This document shows, piece by piece, positions 19,310-29,633 of a stretch of DNA of 64,000 nt. Source of the stretch: Alphaproteobacteria bacterium (GTDB lineage Bacteria > Pseudomonadota > Alphaproteobacteria > Rhodobacterales > Rhodobacteraceae); the NCBI GenBank assembly GCA_030431485.1, contig JAUIIR010000001.1, forward strand, positions 62,001-126,000. The letters run 5' to 3'. Below the pieces are notes generated by a model. It worked only from the letters and a program-made list of their open reading frames with translations, was not told the DNA's origin and made no database searches. Made by a program: the position numbers and the translations under genes. Each line of letters starts with the position of its first letter. Position 1 is the stretch's first letter.

Positions 19310-20881
19310 GTGAAAATCGGGACGCCAAAGGAAGTGATGAAGGGTGAGGCACGCGTTGCCATGACCCCGGACTCCGCCCGCCAGCTGCAAAAGCTCGGGT
19401 ATGACTGCATCATCGAAAGCGGTGCAGGCGACGCAGCAGGATATAGCGACGACACATACAAAGACGCTGGTGTCGAGGTTGTAAAAACGGCCGCCGCTCT
19501 TTGGAAGGCCGCCGACGTGGTCGCCAAGGTGCGTCCGCCAACCGATGCCGAACTGAAGAAATCGCGCGAAGGTCAGCTGCTGATCTCGTTCTTCTACCCG
19601 GCTCAGAACGAAAAGCTGATGCAGCAGGCCGCCGATCAGGGCACGTCTGTCATCGCGATGGACATGGTTCCGCGTATCTCGCGGGCGCAGAAGATGGACG
19701 CCCTGTCCTCGATGGCGAATATCGCGGGCTACCGCGCCGTGATCGAAGCCGGTAATAACTTCGGACGCTTCTTCACCGGGCAAATCACCGCTGCGGGCAA
19801 GGTGCCCCCGGCGAAGGTTCTGGTCGTCGGCGCCGGTGTGGCCGGTCTTGCCGCCATCGGCACATCAACATCGCTGGGTGCAATCACCTATGCCTTCGAC
19901 GTGCGCCCCGAAGTGGCAGAGCAGGTCGAGTCGATGGGTGCAGAATTCGTCTTTCTCGACTTCGAAGAAGAACAGCAAGACGGCGCGGCGACCGGCGGTT
20001 ATGCCTCTGTGTCCTCGCCGGAATTCGCCGCAGCCCAGCTTGCCAAGTTCCGCGAACTTGCGCCCGACATGGACATCGTGATCACCACCGCGCTGATCCC
20101 GAACCGCGAGGCGCCCGAGCTTTGGACCAAGGACATGGTCGAAAGCATGAAGCCGGGCTCGGTTATCGTCGACCTTGCCGCTGAAAAAGGTGGCAACTGC
20201 AAGTTGACCGTGATGGACGAAAAGATCGTCACTGATAACGGCGTGACAATCATTGGCTATACCGACTTCCCGTCCCGTATGGCCACACAGTCCTCGAACC
20301 TGTACGCGACCAACATCCGTCACATGATGACAGATCTGACGCCGGAGAAAGACGGTCAGGTCGTGCACAACATGGAAGACGACGTGATCCGGGGCGCGAC
20401 GATCGCACATGAAAAGGCCGTGACGTTCCCACCGCCGCCGCCAAAAGTGCAGGCGATTGCCGCCAAGCCCAAGGAAAAAGCCAAGGAACTCACGCCGGAA
20501 GAAAAGCGCGAGCAGGAAGTGGCCGCGTTCAAGGCGCAAACCAAGCAGCAGGTCACATTGCTGGCGATTGGTGCCGCTCTGGTTCTGGGCGTTGGTCTGG
20601 TTGCTCCGGCAAGCTTTATGCAGCACTTCATTGTCTTCGTTCTGTCAGTGTTCATCGGCTTCCAGGTGATCTGGAACGTGGCTCATTCGCTGCACACGCC
20701 GCTGATGGCTGTCACCAACGCGATTTCGTCCATCGTGATCCTCGGCGCTCTGATCCAGATCGGGTCGAGTTCACTTCTGATTACGCTGCTGGCGGCGCTG
20801 GGTATCTTCATGGCCTCGATCAACATTTTCGGCGGCTTCCTCGTGACACGGCGCATGCTCGCCATGTTCCAGAAATCCTAA
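19310..20881 (+). CDS. pntA: NAD(P) transhydrogenase subunit alpha
   Basis: 523 residues starting at GTG 19310 ([20 protein letters not shown]); GGGGG at 19296-19300 is the ribosome site, and the apparent earlier start at 19265 adds sequence outside the family. Residues 1-380 form the NAD(H)-binding domain I ([42 protein letters not shown]). A charged linker rich in Pro, Lys and Glu (about 385-420) leads to four C-terminal membrane helices. This is the fused E. coli-type alpha chain, not the split PntAA/PntAB of many alphaproteobacteria. With PntB it couples proton entry to NADPH formation. It is followed by pntB after 13 bases. Confidence 0.97.
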   Translation: MKIGTPKEVMKGEARVAMTPDSARQLQKLGYDCIIESGAGDAAGYSDDTYKDAGVEVVKTAAALWKAADVVAKVRPPTDAELKKSREGQLLISFFYPAQNEKLMQQAADQGTSVIAMDMVPRISRAQKMDALSSMANIAGYRAVIEAGNNFGRFFTGQITAAGKVPPAKVLVVGAGVAGLAAIGTSTSLGAITYAFDVRPEVAEQVESMGAEFVFLDFEEEQQDGAATGGYASVSSPEFAAAQLAKFRELAPDMDIVITTALIPNREAPELWTKDMVESMKPGSVIVDLAAEKGGNCKLTVMDEKIVTDNGVTIIGYTDFPSRMATQSSNLYATNIRHMMTDLTPEKDGQVVHNMEDDVIRGATIAHEKAVTFPPPPPKVQAIAAKPKEKAKELTPEEKREQEVAAFKAQTKQQVTLLAIGAALVLGVGLVAPASFMQHFIVFVLSVFIGFQVIWNVAHSLHTPLMAVTNAISSIVILGALIQIGSSSLLITLLAALGIFMASINIFGGFLVTRRMLAMFQKS

Positions 20882-20894
20882 GGGGGCAGGCATC

Positions 20895-22391
20895 ATGGAA
20901 TTCGGATTCACAATCGCGGCCTACGCGGTCGCAGCCGTTCTCTTCATCCTGTCACTGGGTGGCCTGAGCGGACAGGAAAGCGCCAAGCGGGCTGTATGGT
21001 ACGGCATTGTCGGTATGGCTATTGCCGTGGTCGCCACATTGATGGGACCGGGGCAGGGGCTCTTTGTGGCCTCGCTCGTGCTCATCGCGCTGGGCGCGGG
21101 TGTGGGCTATCAGCTTGCCACACGCGTGCAAATGACCCAGATGCCCGAGCTTGTCGCAATCATGCACAGCCTTGTCGGTCTAGCGGCCGTGTTCGTGGGC
21201 TTCAACGCTGACATCATGATCAACAACATCTCCGACATCTACGAGGCGAACAACCTCGTGCTCGGAGCGGTCGCCGAGGACGGTTACACCGCCATCGGTT
21301 TGCCGAAAGAGGTCTATGATGGTCTTTCGTCCTTCGGCAAACTAATCGCCAAGAAAACCAGTGTTGAGATCAACATCCTCAAGGTCGAGCTTGTTCTGGG
21401 CATCTGGATCGGTGCGGTGACCTTCACCGGTTCGGTCATCGCCTACGGCAAGCTGGCGGGTAAGGTCGACACATCGGCAAAGAAACTGCCCGGCGGTCAC
21501 CTGCTGAACGCGGGCGCTGCGATCCTGTCGCTTTTGCTGGCGATCATGTATCTCGGCGGCGCGGGCAGTTGGACGCTTGTTTTACTGACCCTGCTGGCGC
21601 TTTTCATCGGCTACCACCTGATCATGGGTATCGGCGGCGCAGACATGCCGGTCGTGGTTTCCATGTTGAACTCCTACTCGGGCTGGGCCGCTGCCGCGAT
21701 TGGCTTCAGCCTCGGCAACGACTTGCTGATCGTTGTGGGTGCGCTTGTTGGCTCATCGGGTGCGATCCTGTCCTACATCATGTGTAAGGCGATGAACCGT
21801 TCGTTCATCAGCGTGATCCTCGGCGGCTTTGGTGGCCCCGCGGGCGAGCAGATGGCGGTTGAGGGCGAACAGGTGGCCATCGACGCTGACGGCGTTGCCA
21901 ACGCGCTGGACGAGGCCGATAGCATCATCATCATTCCGGGTTACGGCATGGCGGTGGCGCAGGCGCAGCAAAACGTGGCGGAACTCACCCGTCGGCTGCG
22001 CGCCAAGGGCAAAGAAGTGCGTTTTGCGATCCATCCGGTTGCAGGCCGTCTGCCCGGTCACATGAATGTGCTTCTGGCTGAAGCCAAGGTGCCCTACGAC
22101 ATCGTGCTCGAGATGGACGAGATCAACGACGACTTCCCAGACACGGATATCGCCATCGTCATCGGCTCGAACGACATCGTGAACCCGGCGGCGCAGGATG
22201 ATCCGAACAGCCCAATTGCCGGCATGCCGGTTCTGGAATGCTGGAAGGCCAAGCAGGTCTTCGTGTCCAAGCGTGGTCAAGGTACCGGCTACTCGGGCAT
22301 CGAGAACCCGCTCTTCTTCAAGGACAACACGCGGATGTTCTATGGTGACGCGAAAAAGTCGCTGGAAGACCTGCTGACACGGATCACCTGA
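20895..22391 (+). CDS. pntB: NAD(P) transhydrogenase subunit beta
   Basis: 498 residues. About nine membrane helices (to about residue 290) are followed by the NADP(H)-binding domain III, with [40 protein letters not shown] and [20 protein letters not shown] intact. It completes the proton-translocating transhydrogenase with PntA. The ribosome site GGGGGC lies just before the ATG, and a strong intrinsic terminator follows the stop by 20 bases, closing a two-gene operon. Confidence 0.97.
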   Translation: MEFGFTIAAYAVAAVLFILSLGGLSGQESAKRAVWYGIVGMAIAVVATLMGPGQGLFVASLVLIALGAGVGYQLATRVQMTQMPELVAIMHSLVGLAAVFVGFNADIMINNISDIYEANNLVLGAVAEDGYTAIGLPKEVYDGLSSFGKLIAKKTSVEINILKVELVLGIWIGAVTFTGSVIAYGKLAGKVDTSAKKLPGGHLLNAGAAILSLLLAIMYLGGAGSWTLVLLTLLALFIGYHLIMGIGGADMPVVVSMLNSYSGWAAAAIGFSLGNDLLIVVGALVGSSGAILSYIMCKAMNRSFISVILGGFGGPAGEQMAVEGEQVAIDADGVANALDEADSIIIIPGYGMAVAQAQQNVAELTRRLRAKGKEVRFAIHPVAGRLPGHMNVLLAEAKVPYDIVLEMDEINDDFPDTDIAIVIGSNDIVNPAAQDDPNSPIAGMPVLECWKAKQVFVSKRGQGTGYSGIENPLFFKDNTRMFYGDAKKSLEDLLTRIT

Positions 22392-22411
22392 TCGCGCGAA
22401 AATAAAACATC

Positions 22412-22446
22412 AAAGCCCCGCATCGCAGGATGTGGGGCTTTTTTTG
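22412..22446 (+). terminator. Rho-independent terminator of pntAB
   Basis: AAAGCCCCGCATC (22412-22424), loop GCAG, GATGTGGGGCTTT (22429-22441) with one G-T pair, followed by a T-tract to 22445. This is the clearest intrinsic terminator in the window. It may also serve the convergent flavodoxin gene, since the stem begins with AAA. Confidence 0.92.
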
Positions 22447-22460
22447 TTGCACGGGTGCGG

Positions 22461-22997
22461 TTAGGTCGAAGTTTGAGACAGCCACGCGTCGATGTCGGCA
22501 TCCAGCGCGTCCCAGTCGGTATATTCCTTGTCCCAGTCCAGATCGGCCTCCGGGTCTTTGGTCGCAATGATCCGCCGCATGACAAATTGCCGGAACACGT
22601 CGTACTGAGAGGGTGTGTAGGCCCCCGCGACCTGCAACACCTTGCCCGGTTTCCATCCGGTGGCATCTGAGACGTCGATTATGATCGTGTCCAGAGCGCG
22701 CCAGTCCTCTGCGTCATGGCCTGCTGCCGCCAGTGATACGGAAAGAAACACTGTTGGCATTGCATTCAAGCGGTCCGCATAAGTGTCCGCGAATTCGGAC
22801 AGGACCTTTTGATAGTGGCCCACATGAACCGAAGCGCCGAGGATCGCCGCATCAAACCGAGACAGATCGACAGGACCCACGTCTCCCAGCGGCATCAATT
22901 CCACGCTGTGACCATGATCCACCAAGCGGTCCGCGATATGTCGAACGATTTTCTGTGTCTGACCTTCCGTGCTGGCATAGCCAATGAACAGTTTCAT
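22461..22997 (-). CDS. HemG-like flavodoxin-domain protein
   Basis: 178 residues. The FMN-binding loop YASTEGQTQKIVRHIA, the segment ILGASVHVGHYQKVLSEF and the C-terminal YTDWDALDADIDAW match the HemG branch of flavodoxins, the FMN-dependent protoporphyrinogen IX oxidase. E. coli HemG has 181 residues and the same landmarks. HemG-type oxidation needs a respiratory quinone, so whether this protein oxidises protoporphyrinogen here or is a relative with another electron-transfer role is open. It stands alone, divergent from DUF3422. A palindromic hairpin lies 18 bases upstream of its ATG. Confidence 0.82.
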   Translation of the reverse strand: MKLFIGYASTEGQTQKIVRHIADRLVDHGHSVELMPLGDVGPVDLSRFDAAILGASVHVGHYQKVLSEFADTYADRLNAMPTVFLSVSLAAAGHDAEDWRALDTIIIDVSDATGWKPGKVLQVAGAYTPSQYDVFRQFVMRRIIATKDPEADLDWDKEYTDWDALDADIDAWLSQTST

Positions 22998-23014
22998 ATG
23001 TCATTTCCTTGCTG

Positions 23015-23036
23015 CCGAACTGCCACAGCAGTTCGG
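23015..23036 (-). promoter_or_regulatory. Inverted repeat upstream of the flavodoxin gene
   Basis: CCGAACTG (23015-23022) and CAGTTCGG (23029-23036), a perfect 8-bp dyad with a 6-base centre, 18 bases before the ATG on the minus strand. It could be a repressor site or a 5'-UTR hairpin that hides the ribosome site. Confidence 0.45.
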
Positions 23037-23107
23037 GTCCGTTACATGCTTCGAAGTTTATCGCCACAGTCCGGTTTCGGCGTTGACCTGACGCAAAAAT
23101 CCGTTTG

Positions 23108-23120
23108 AGATCATTGATCT
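23108..23120. promoter_or_regulatory. 13-base palindrome in divergent intergenic region
   Basis: AGATCATTGATCT is symmetric about its central T. It lies near the middle of the 289-base region between the flavodoxin and DUF3422 genes. A site for a dimeric regulator is possible; chance is not excluded. Confidence 0.3.
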
Positions 23121-23221
23121 GCAGTCCATTTCACCAGTGCCTGTTCGTTAGGCGTTCAATTGCCCGGGGATGCGGAATGCAGTCGGCATACTGTTGGATA
23201 CTGGTAAAATACTGAAATATC

Positions 23222-23233
23222 AGGAAATTTCCT
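23222..23233. promoter_or_regulatory. 12-base palindrome upstream of DUF3422 gene
   Basis: AGGAAATTTCCT is a perfect palindrome 54 bases before the DUF3422 ATG, in an AT-rich stretch likely to contain its promoter. Its role is unknown. Confidence 0.3.
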
Positions 23234-23286
23234 TTACTTGCCAAAGGCGCAGGCCTAAGTCTTTGCCGAATATGAAAGACTGACCC

Positions 23287-24585
23287 ATGCCTCCCATCGA
23301 AGATCACCCTCTGCGTTATGCTCTTTCAAACGAGTTGCACGCGCGTCCGTTTCCATCGCTCGAAGCCCCCTGTCGGGCGGTCTATCTTGCGTTGAAAAAA
23401 CCGAAAGCTGCGGCTGCTCGGGACAAGTCGCTGGATCTGGATCACCTGAAGGTCTTGCTGGATCGTTACGGCACGACGCACCCGCAACCCGGAGCAACTC
23501 ACTTCTCAGGTCAGATCGGACAGCACACGCTAAAGTGGGAACAGCACACCGAATTCGTCACCTACACTGTGTTTCTCAACGGTGTGTCCGACCGGCCCTT
23601 CGACCCGGCGGATATGGATGTGTTCCCCGAGAGTTGGCTGGCCTCGGCGCCCGGCGTGAGGATCACATCTGCGCTCATCCGTGTCGAAGAGCGTCCGGAA
23701 GAGGCCAAAGTCTCTCAGCTTCTGTCGGATTGGTTTGTGCCAGAAAGTCTGGCTGTAAGCCGCGTTATCGACGATGAGGCCATCGTCGCAGGCGATTTTC
23801 GGATCGACCCCGCCGGGCATTTGCGCTTCGGCTGCTTCGTGAGCCCGGGCATAGGCCGACGCCGGGTGGGCCGCATCGTGCAAAGACTATGCGAAATCGA
23901 GACGTACAAGACGATGTCCATGCTGGGCTTTACGCGTGTACGGGAACTCGGGCCGCGCATGGGAGAGATCGACAATGAACTCAACCGGTTGATGGCTGCG
24001 ATGACTCAGGGTGATGGGCAAGAAGAAGACCGGCTCAAGGCCTTGCTTGCCGTCTCTGCCGAGCTTGAAAGCTTGTCTGCACAGACCTCCTTCCGGTTTG
24101 GTGCCACTGGTGCTTACGAGGCCATTGTAGAACAGCGCATCACGGTTCTTCGTGAAGAACGGTTCGACGGGCGTCAGACATTCGCCGAATTCATGACGCG
24201 CCGCTACGATCCCGCGATGCGCACGGTGAAATCGGCTGAAAAGCGTCTGTCTGCCATGGCTGCCCGTGCGGTGCGGGCCGGTGATCTGCTACGTACCCGG
24301 GTCGAGGTGGCACGTTCGGCTCAGAACCAGCAGCTTCTGGAGAGCATGAACCAGCGGGCTGACATGCAACTGCGCTTGCAGAAAACGGTCGAGGGCCTTT
24401 CGGTTGTGGCGATTAGCTACTACGCAGTGTCGTTGGCCGGGTATCTGCTTTATCCCGTTGCAACCCTGATGGGGATCAGCAAGGGGGCAATCACAGCACT
24501 GGTGACAATTCCGGTTGTTCTCTTGGTCTGGTTGGCCATCCACCGCATTCGCAAGCTTGTCGAGCAGGGTGGGCCAGACCTTTGA
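23287..24585 (+). CDS. DUF3422 family protein
   Basis: 432 residues. The N-terminus EDHPLRYALSNELHARPFPS is the family hallmark, and the long helical middle with regularly spaced charged residues leads to two C-terminal hydrophobic helices (about 375-420; YYAVSLAGYLLYPVATLMG and ITALVTIPVVLLVWLAIH). This suggests an inner-membrane protein with a large cytosolic domain. No biochemical function is established for the family. It stands alone, divergent from the flavodoxin gene and convergent with ppx. Confidence 0.88.
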   Translation: MPPIEDHPLRYALSNELHARPFPSLEAPCRAVYLALKKPKAAAARDKSLDLDHLKVLLDRYGTTHPQPGATHFSGQIGQHTLKWEQHTEFVTYTVFLNGVSDRPFDPADMDVFPESWLASAPGVRITSALIRVEERPEEAKVSQLLSDWFVPESLAVSRVIDDEAIVAGDFRIDPAGHLRFGCFVSPGIGRRRVGRIVQRLCEIETYKTMSMLGFTRVRELGPRMGEIDNELNRLMAAMTQGDGQEEDRLKALLAVSAELESLSAQTSFRFGATGAYEAIVEQRITVLREERFDGRQTFAEFMTRRYDPAMRTVKSAEKRLSAMAARAVRAGDLLRTRVEVARSAQNQQLLESMNQRADMQLRLQKTVEGLSVVAISYYAVSLAGYLLYPVATLMGISKGAITALVTIPVVLLVWLAIHRIRKLVEQGGPDL

Positions 24586-24627
24586 CCGCTGGCCCGATCT
24601 ATCGTCGTAAACGGGCTTGCGCGTCTG

Positions 24628-26175
24628 CTACCGTTTGACCACCACTTCCGTCTCGGCACCCAAGGATGTCGCAAGCGAGAGGAAACGCGCTTCGGCGACC
24701 TCGCCATAAAGCGGCACTGACTCACGCGTCAGCTTGAGGCGGAGCAGTTTCTTGCGGGGCTTCCATTCCAGTGCTGTGCCGTCGGCGCTGGCATCCGACA
24801 TCCAGAGCATCGACCCGAACCTAAGCGCTTTTCCCAGCACCTCGGCCTCTTGTGTTGCCTTCTCAGACAACAGGCCCTCCAGTTCCTCGAACCGCGTGCC
24901 TTCGCGCTTGTTCTTGTAGCGGTGCAACAAGGCCAGTCCCAGAAACACCCGTTCGGAATGTTTCAGACCGCCAAGGTTTGCGCGGGTGGCGTTGTCGAAG
25001 CAGGTTTCTGCGCGGTAGTCGGGATGCGCTCGCCAACTGACATCATGCAAGAGGCACGCGGCCTTGATCAGGCGCGTGCGTGATTTGTCAGCGGCTGAAA
25101 ATAAAGGCGTGACGAAGCGGAACAGCTTCTTGCCGAAACCGGGCAGGCGGGCATCCTTGGCTTCCGCAAACCGGCAGGCTTCAATCAGCGGGTCCCGTTC
25201 GCGCAATTCCTGCGGCATCTGTTCGTAGAGCAGGCCCTCCCGGATGCCATAGCTCGAAATCGCAATGTCTTTGGGCGTGAAGGTCTGGACCAGCCGTTTG
25301 AGAACTTCGGCAGCGTAGGGCACCAACTCCATCCGCGCAGTCGAGACACCGCAGGCCTGACGTAATTCCTCCAGGTCACTGGCTTTTATGTACTTTACAG
25401 TCTGGCTGACCGATTTCTTATCCATCCGGTATTCATGCAGGACGTGCAGCGGATATCCCCGGCGATGCATGTCAATGCGGGCAATTGCGCGCCATGACCC
25501 ACCGACAAGAAACAGACGGTCGCGTTGCGCACCCATGTGATCGACGAGCTTGGACATGACCTCTTTGATATGCGTCTCCCGGCCTTTCTGCCCGCCTTTG
25601 ATGTCGCGCAGCTTGAGAGGCCCGAGATTTGAACTGATGCGCCGTCCGACGCGCCCGTCTGAAATTTCGGCCAGCTCCATAGACGATCCGCCGATGTCGC
25701 AGACGAGCCCATAGCTGCCGGGCCAGCCCAACAGTACACCCTGCGCAGACAAACGCGCCTCTTCTTCGCCGCCGATCACCCAAATCCGCAATCCGGTTTC
25801 ACGCAGGACATCTTCCTGAAACTCGGGGCCGTCATCGGCCTCGCGGACGGCGGCAGTGGCGACCACCGTCAACGGGGGCAGGTTCATTCCTTCGGCAAGC
25901 GCTTGAAACCGCTTGAGGGCCTGCAAAGCGCGCTCACGCCCGGCCGGGTTCAATCGGCCCGTGTCGGACATCCCGGCACCAAGCGCACACATCAGTTTTT
26001 CGTTGTAGAAATAGGCGGGTGACCGCGCTGCGCCGTCAAAAACCACCAGTCGAACAGAGTTGGAGCCGATATCGACCACGCCAACACGGCTCAGCGCCCG
26101 TGCCTTGGGGTCGTCGAACAGGGGGTGCCCGAACATGCCATGTGGATCGTGTTCAGGCTCTGCGCTGCTGTCCAT
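24628..26175 (-). CDS. ppx: Exopolyphosphatase / guanosine pentaphosphatase (Ppx/GppA)
   Basis: 515 residues. The actin-like Ppx/GppA core has the two phosphate loops VVDIGSNSVRLVVFDG (about residue 33) and LVCDIGGSSMELAEI (about 155), followed by a C-terminal HD-like region (LIKAACLLHDVSWRAHPDYR). It removes terminal phosphates from polyphosphate and may act on pppGpp. It is on the same strand as ppk, 1.2 kb downstream of it, but panE lies between in the opposite orientation, so ppx probably has its own promoter in the 26176-26447 region. Confidence 0.92.
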   Translation of the reverse strand: MDSSAEPEHDPHGMFGHPLFDDPKARALSRVGVVDIGSNSVRLVVFDGAARSPAYFYNEKLMCALGAGMSDTGRLNPAGRERALQALKRFQALAEGMNLPPLTVVATAAVREADDGPEFQEDVLRETGLRIWVIGGEEEARLSAQGVLLGWPGSYGLVCDIGGSSMELAEISDGRVGRRISSNLGPLKLRDIKGGQKGRETHIKEVMSKLVDHMGAQRDRLFLVGGSWRAIARIDMHRRGYPLHVLHEYRMDKKSVSQTVKYIKASDLEELRQACGVSTARMELVPYAAEVLKRLVQTFTPKDIAISSYGIREGLLYEQMPQELRERDPLIEACRFAEAKDARLPGFGKKLFRFVTPLFSAADKSRTRLIKAACLLHDVSWRAHPDYRAETCFDNATRANLGGLKHSERVFLGLALLHRYKNKREGTRFEELEGLLSEKATQEAEVLGKALRFGSMLWMSDASADGTALEWKPRKKLLRLKLTRESVPLYGEVAEARFLSLATSLGAETEVVVKR

Positions 26176-26299
26176 ACGGCCTCCCGGTCAGACTGCGCGC
26201 ACCGTGTCAAAGCCAGCTACCGAGGTCAAGAAACCAGCCGCGCTTTCTGTGCCACAGCGGCGATTTGCGCGGTGCTGGGCCAGACGGCTTGGCGGCCGG

Positions 26300-26356
26300 T
26301 GCAACCTTGTGCAACGGCTTTGCAACGCGTTGCAGAGTTTTGCAATGCGGTTGCAA
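26300..26356. repeat. Six helically phased TGCAA-type repeats
   Basis: TGCAA starts at 26300, 26310, 26321, 26341 and 26352, with the variant TGCAG at 26331, giving steps of 10, 11, 10, 10 and 11 bases. All copies point the same way and therefore lie on one face of the helix. The block lies between the divergent ppx and panE genes, about 92 bases before the panE ATG and 125 bases before the ppx ATG. Tandem 10-11-base half-sites are typical of OmpR/PhoB-type regulators and of cooperative DNA-binding arrays; the binder is unknown. The rest of 26176-26447 shows nothing else clear apart from AGAAGGGG before panE. Confidence 0.65.
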
Positions 26357-26447
26357 ATTGCGTGAACGCCCCTTGCAGCCAATGCCGTTTTTACCAATTC
26401 TACACCGATGTCGGGCAGTGGACGACGCGATCAGAAGGGGTTTTGAG

Positions 26448-27365
26448 ATGCGAATTGCAACGGTTGGAACCGGCGGGATCGGCGGGTTCCTGGCTGTCAA
26501 ACTGGCAAATGCCGGCCATGAGGTGGTCAGCATCGCACGCGGCCCGCATCTTGAGGCGATACGTAGCCAAGGTTTGCAGCTGCAAAGCGCGTCGGGGACG
26601 GAATTCGCGCATCCCGCCTTGGCGACAGACACCACAGATGACGTCGGTCGAGTGGATGCAATCATATTCGGTGTCAAAGGCGATGCGCTCGACGCGGCGG
26701 CGCAGACCTGCCTGCCAATGATTGGCCCGGATACGGTGGTGGTGCCATTTCTGAATGGAGTCGAGGCGGCGCACCGGCTGATCCGGGCGCTGCCAGAACA
26801 ATCGGTAGCAAACGGTGTTGCGCGTGTATCGACCACGATCTCGGCGCCCGGCGTGATCAAACAGACCGGAAACTTTCATTCCTTCATCTTTGCCGAACGT
26901 GACAACCGGCCTTCGGCCCGGATCGAGGCGCTGCGCGATGCAATCAATGCCGCTGGGGCCTCGGCGCCTGTTCCTGAAGATATTGATAAGGAATTGTGGT
27001 CTAAATTCGTACTGTTTGCCGCACTCTCAGGGGTTACTGCGGCGGGGCGCTGTACTGTCGGCGACATCCGAGGCGTCCCGGAATTGACGAACCTGTTCAA
27101 ACGCGCCGTCGCGGAAACCGTCCTTATCGGGCGGGCGCATGATGTGGCGCTGGATGCAGATATCGAAGATCAGGTTTGGGCCAGCATAATGGCATTCCCA
27201 CCACAGGGACGGGCGTCAACAGCCATTGATCTGGAACACGGCCGCCCCCTGGAGATTGACTGGGTGTCAGGCGCTGCGGTCCGGTTGGCGGCAGAGGTGG
27301 ACGTGGATGCGCCCGTCAACAGCGCGCTTTATGCCGTGTTGCTGCCTCATAAAAATGGTCGCTGA
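26448..27365 (+). CDS. panE: 2-dehydropantoate 2-reductase family (ketopantoate reductase)
   Basis: 305 residues. The Rossmann loop is VGTGGIGGFLAVKLANAGHE at the N-terminus, with FLNGVEAAHRL, the catalytic-region Lys/Asn segment DKELWSKFVLFAALSGVTA and the C-terminal SMAFPP-like IMAFPPQGRASTA and EIDWVSGA. It reduces 2-dehydropantoate with NADPH on the way to pantothenate. ATG 26448 is chosen (AGAAGGGG at 26433-26440); earlier in-frame sequence lacks family similarity. It lies antisense between ppk and ppx, which are normally adjacent. Confidence 0.88.
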   Translation: MRIATVGTGGIGGFLAVKLANAGHEVVSIARGPHLEAIRSQGLQLQSASGTEFAHPALATDTTDDVGRVDAIIFGVKGDALDAAAQTCLPMIGPDTVVVPFLNGVEAAHRLIRALPEQSVANGVARVSTTISAPGVIKQTGNFHSFIFAERDNRPSARIEALRDAINAAGASAPVPEDIDKELWSKFVLFAALSGVTAAGRCTVGDIRGVPELTNLFKRAVAETVLIGRAHDVALDADIEDQVWASIMAFPPQGRASTAIDLEHGRPLEIDWVSGAAVRLAAEVDVDAPVNSALYAVLLPHKNGR

Positions 27366-27391
27366 CAGCGATGTTCTAAAAGCTATCCCTG

Positions 27392-29566
27392 TCATTCTTC
27401 CGTGTGGGTCAATTTTGGAACGTCTGAGGCCCCTGCGGACCCTCGTCCCGAAAGGGACGGGTTTTCCATAAAGAAACGGTGGCAGTTGAACGCAAAAGCG
27501 CCGTCTTCCCATGTCGCGCGTTCGAAACGGCCATCGGGCTGCATGATCCAGCTCTGGGCAACATCGGCGAGGTTGGCCGCCATAATCTGGCTGACGATCT
27601 GTGCTTTGACTGTCGCATTCTCGATCTCGACCAAAGTTTCCACCCGGCGCGTGAGGTTGCGGCCCATCCAGTCGGCAGATGACATGAACACGCGCGCCTT
27701 TTTATGCGGCAGGCCGTGGCCATTGCCGAAACAGATGATGCGCGAGTGCTCCAGAAAACGGCCAACAATGGATTTGACCCGAATGTTCTCGCTCAGCCCG
27801 GTCACTCCCGGACGCAGGCCACAGATGCCCCGGATCACGCAGTCGATCTGAACGCCAGCCTGGCTCGCCGCGTAGAGGGCGTCAATCATGTCTGGCTCAA
27901 TAAGCGAATTCATCTTGAGCCAGATCTGCGCGGGCTTACCAGCGCGTGCGTGCTCTGCTTCGGCGGCGATCATCTCAAGCATTTTGGGCTTCAGCGAATG
28001 CGGCGAGATACTCAGGTTTTCCAGACCGTCGGGTAAAGCGTAACCAGACAGGTAATTAAACACCTTGGTGGCATCGCGACCGAGCGATGCATCACAGGTG
28101 AAAAAGCTCAGGTCGGTGTAGATCGTTGCGGTAATCGGGTGATAATTTCCCGTTCCGTAATGGGTGTAGGTCACCAACCGGTCGCCTTCTCGGCGCACAA
28201 CGACCGATATCTTGGCGTGAGTCTTCCAGTCAAGAAATCCGTACACCACGTGCGCGCCTGCACGCTCCAGACGTCGAGACTGGCGGATGTTGGCGGCCTC
28301 ATCGAACCGGGCTTTCAACTCGACCAGCGCGGTCACAGACTTCCCGTCCTCCGCAGCCTCGCACAATGCGGCGACGATGGGCGATTGACGCGAGGTCCGG
28401 TAAAGTGTCTGCTTGATCGCCACGACGTCCGGATCGCGCGCGGCCTGGGCGAGGAACCGCACCACCATATCGAATGTTTCGTAGGGATGGTGCAGCAGCA
28501 TATCCTTCTGCTTGATCGCCGCGAACATATCGCCATCGAAATCCTGTACCCGTTCGGGCACGCGCGGGGTGAAACTGGGCCAGAGCAGGTCAGGGCGGCT
28601 GTCGAGGACCAACTCTTTCAGGTCGGCGACCCCTATCATACCGGTTAGTTCGATCACATCATCGTCGCGGGCGCGCAGCTCCCGCATCACGATGTCCCGC
28701 AATCCTTTCGGAGCGCCGGCGGAGATGGTTAGGCGGACGACTTCACCGCGACGGCGCCGTTTGAGGGCCACCTCGAATTCACGCACAAGGTCTTCAGCCT
28801 CGTCTTCAACCTCAATATCGCTGTCACGCAGCACACGGAACCCAAAGTGGTCACGCAGTTTGTATCCGGGGAACAGCCGGTCGAAATGCAGCAGAAGCAC
28901 ATCTTCGAGAAAGAGAAACCGGTCTGTACCCTCCCGTGACGGGAGCGCCACAAAGCGCGCCACCTGCGCTGGTATCGGCAACAGCGCTTGCAATGCGGTC
29001 TTGTCCTTGCGCCGCTCCAACTGAAGGGCAAGACAATAGCCATTGTTGGCGATGAACGGAAACGGGTGGGCCGGGTCGATTGCCAAAGGCGACAGAACCG
29101 GGAACACCTGATTGAGGAACACGTCTTCGAGATGCGTCAGATCAGCGGCATCAAGATCATCCCGTCCGAGGATGGAAATGCCCTCGGCCTCCATCTGCTC
29201 TCGGAGATCAGCCAGAACGCGCTGTTGCGAGGCCATGAGATTGCGCGCGTCTTCATTGATCAGAACCAGCTGCTCGGCAGGCGTGAGTCCGTCCGCGGCT
29301 GGTGTCACATTTCCGGCCTGAGCCAATTCCCGCAAACCGGCCACGCGGACGGTATAGAACTCGTCCAGATTGGTTGCCGAGATCGAAAGAAAGCGCAGCC
29401 GCTCCAGCAGAGGGACACGCGGGTTTTCAGCTTCTTCCAACACCCGCCAGTTGAAGCCGAGCCATGACATCTCGCGGTTGAAGAACCGACCCGGCCCCGT
29501 CAGATCGAGGTCCGGTAACTCGGATGGCTCGGGACGCGGGGCATGCAGAAAATCGGCGCTGTTCAT
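27392..29566 (-). CDS. ppk: Polyphosphate kinase 1
   Basis: 724 residues, full length. It polymerises the terminal phosphate of ATP into polyphosphate and can run in reverse. The N-terminal domain begins [19 protein letters not shown]; the core has [15 protein letters not shown] and [10 protein letters not shown], the phospho-His region [32 protein letters not shown] and the second PLD-like motif in [16 protein letters not shown]. It is the third gene of a minus-strand run after the AI-2E-type permease and HdaA, 67 bases after the latter. Confidence 0.97.
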   Translation of the reverse strand: MNSADFLHAPRPEPSELPDLDLTGPGRFFNREMSWLGFNWRVLEEAENPRVPLLERLRFLSISATNLDEFYTVRVAGLRELAQAGNVTPAADGLTPAEQLVLINEDARNLMASQQRVLADLREQMEAEGISILGRDDLDAADLTHLEDVFLNQVFPVLSPLAIDPAHPFPFIANNGYCLALQLERRKDKTALQALLPIPAQVARFVALPSREGTDRFLFLEDVLLLHFDRLFPGYKLRDHFGFRVLRDSDIEVEDEAEDLVREFEVALKRRRRGEVVRLTISAGAPKGLRDIVMRELRARDDDVIELTGMIGVADLKELVLDSRPDLLWPSFTPRVPERVQDFDGDMFAAIKQKDMLLHHPYETFDMVVRFLAQAARDPDVVAIKQTLYRTSRQSPIVAALCEAAEDGKSVTALVELKARFDEAANIRQSRRLERAGAHVVYGFLDWKTHAKISVVVRREGDRLVTYTHYGTGNYHPITATIYTDLSFFTCDASLGRDATKVFNYLSGYALPDGLENLSISPHSLKPKMLEMIAAEAEHARAGKPAQIWLKMNSLIEPDMIDALYAASQAGVQIDCVIRGICGLRPGVTGLSENIRVKSIVGRFLEHSRIICFGNGHGLPHKKARVFMSSADWMGRNLTRRVETLVEIENATVKAQIVSQIMAANLADVAQSWIMQPDGRFERATWEDGAFAFNCHRFFMENPSLSGRGSAGASDVPKLTHTEE

Positions 29567-29633
29567 GAGGTTCCTTTACAGCTGGCGCGTGACGGTTTGG
29601 TGACGCCAAATCGCGGGGCATCACCTTAAGCCC

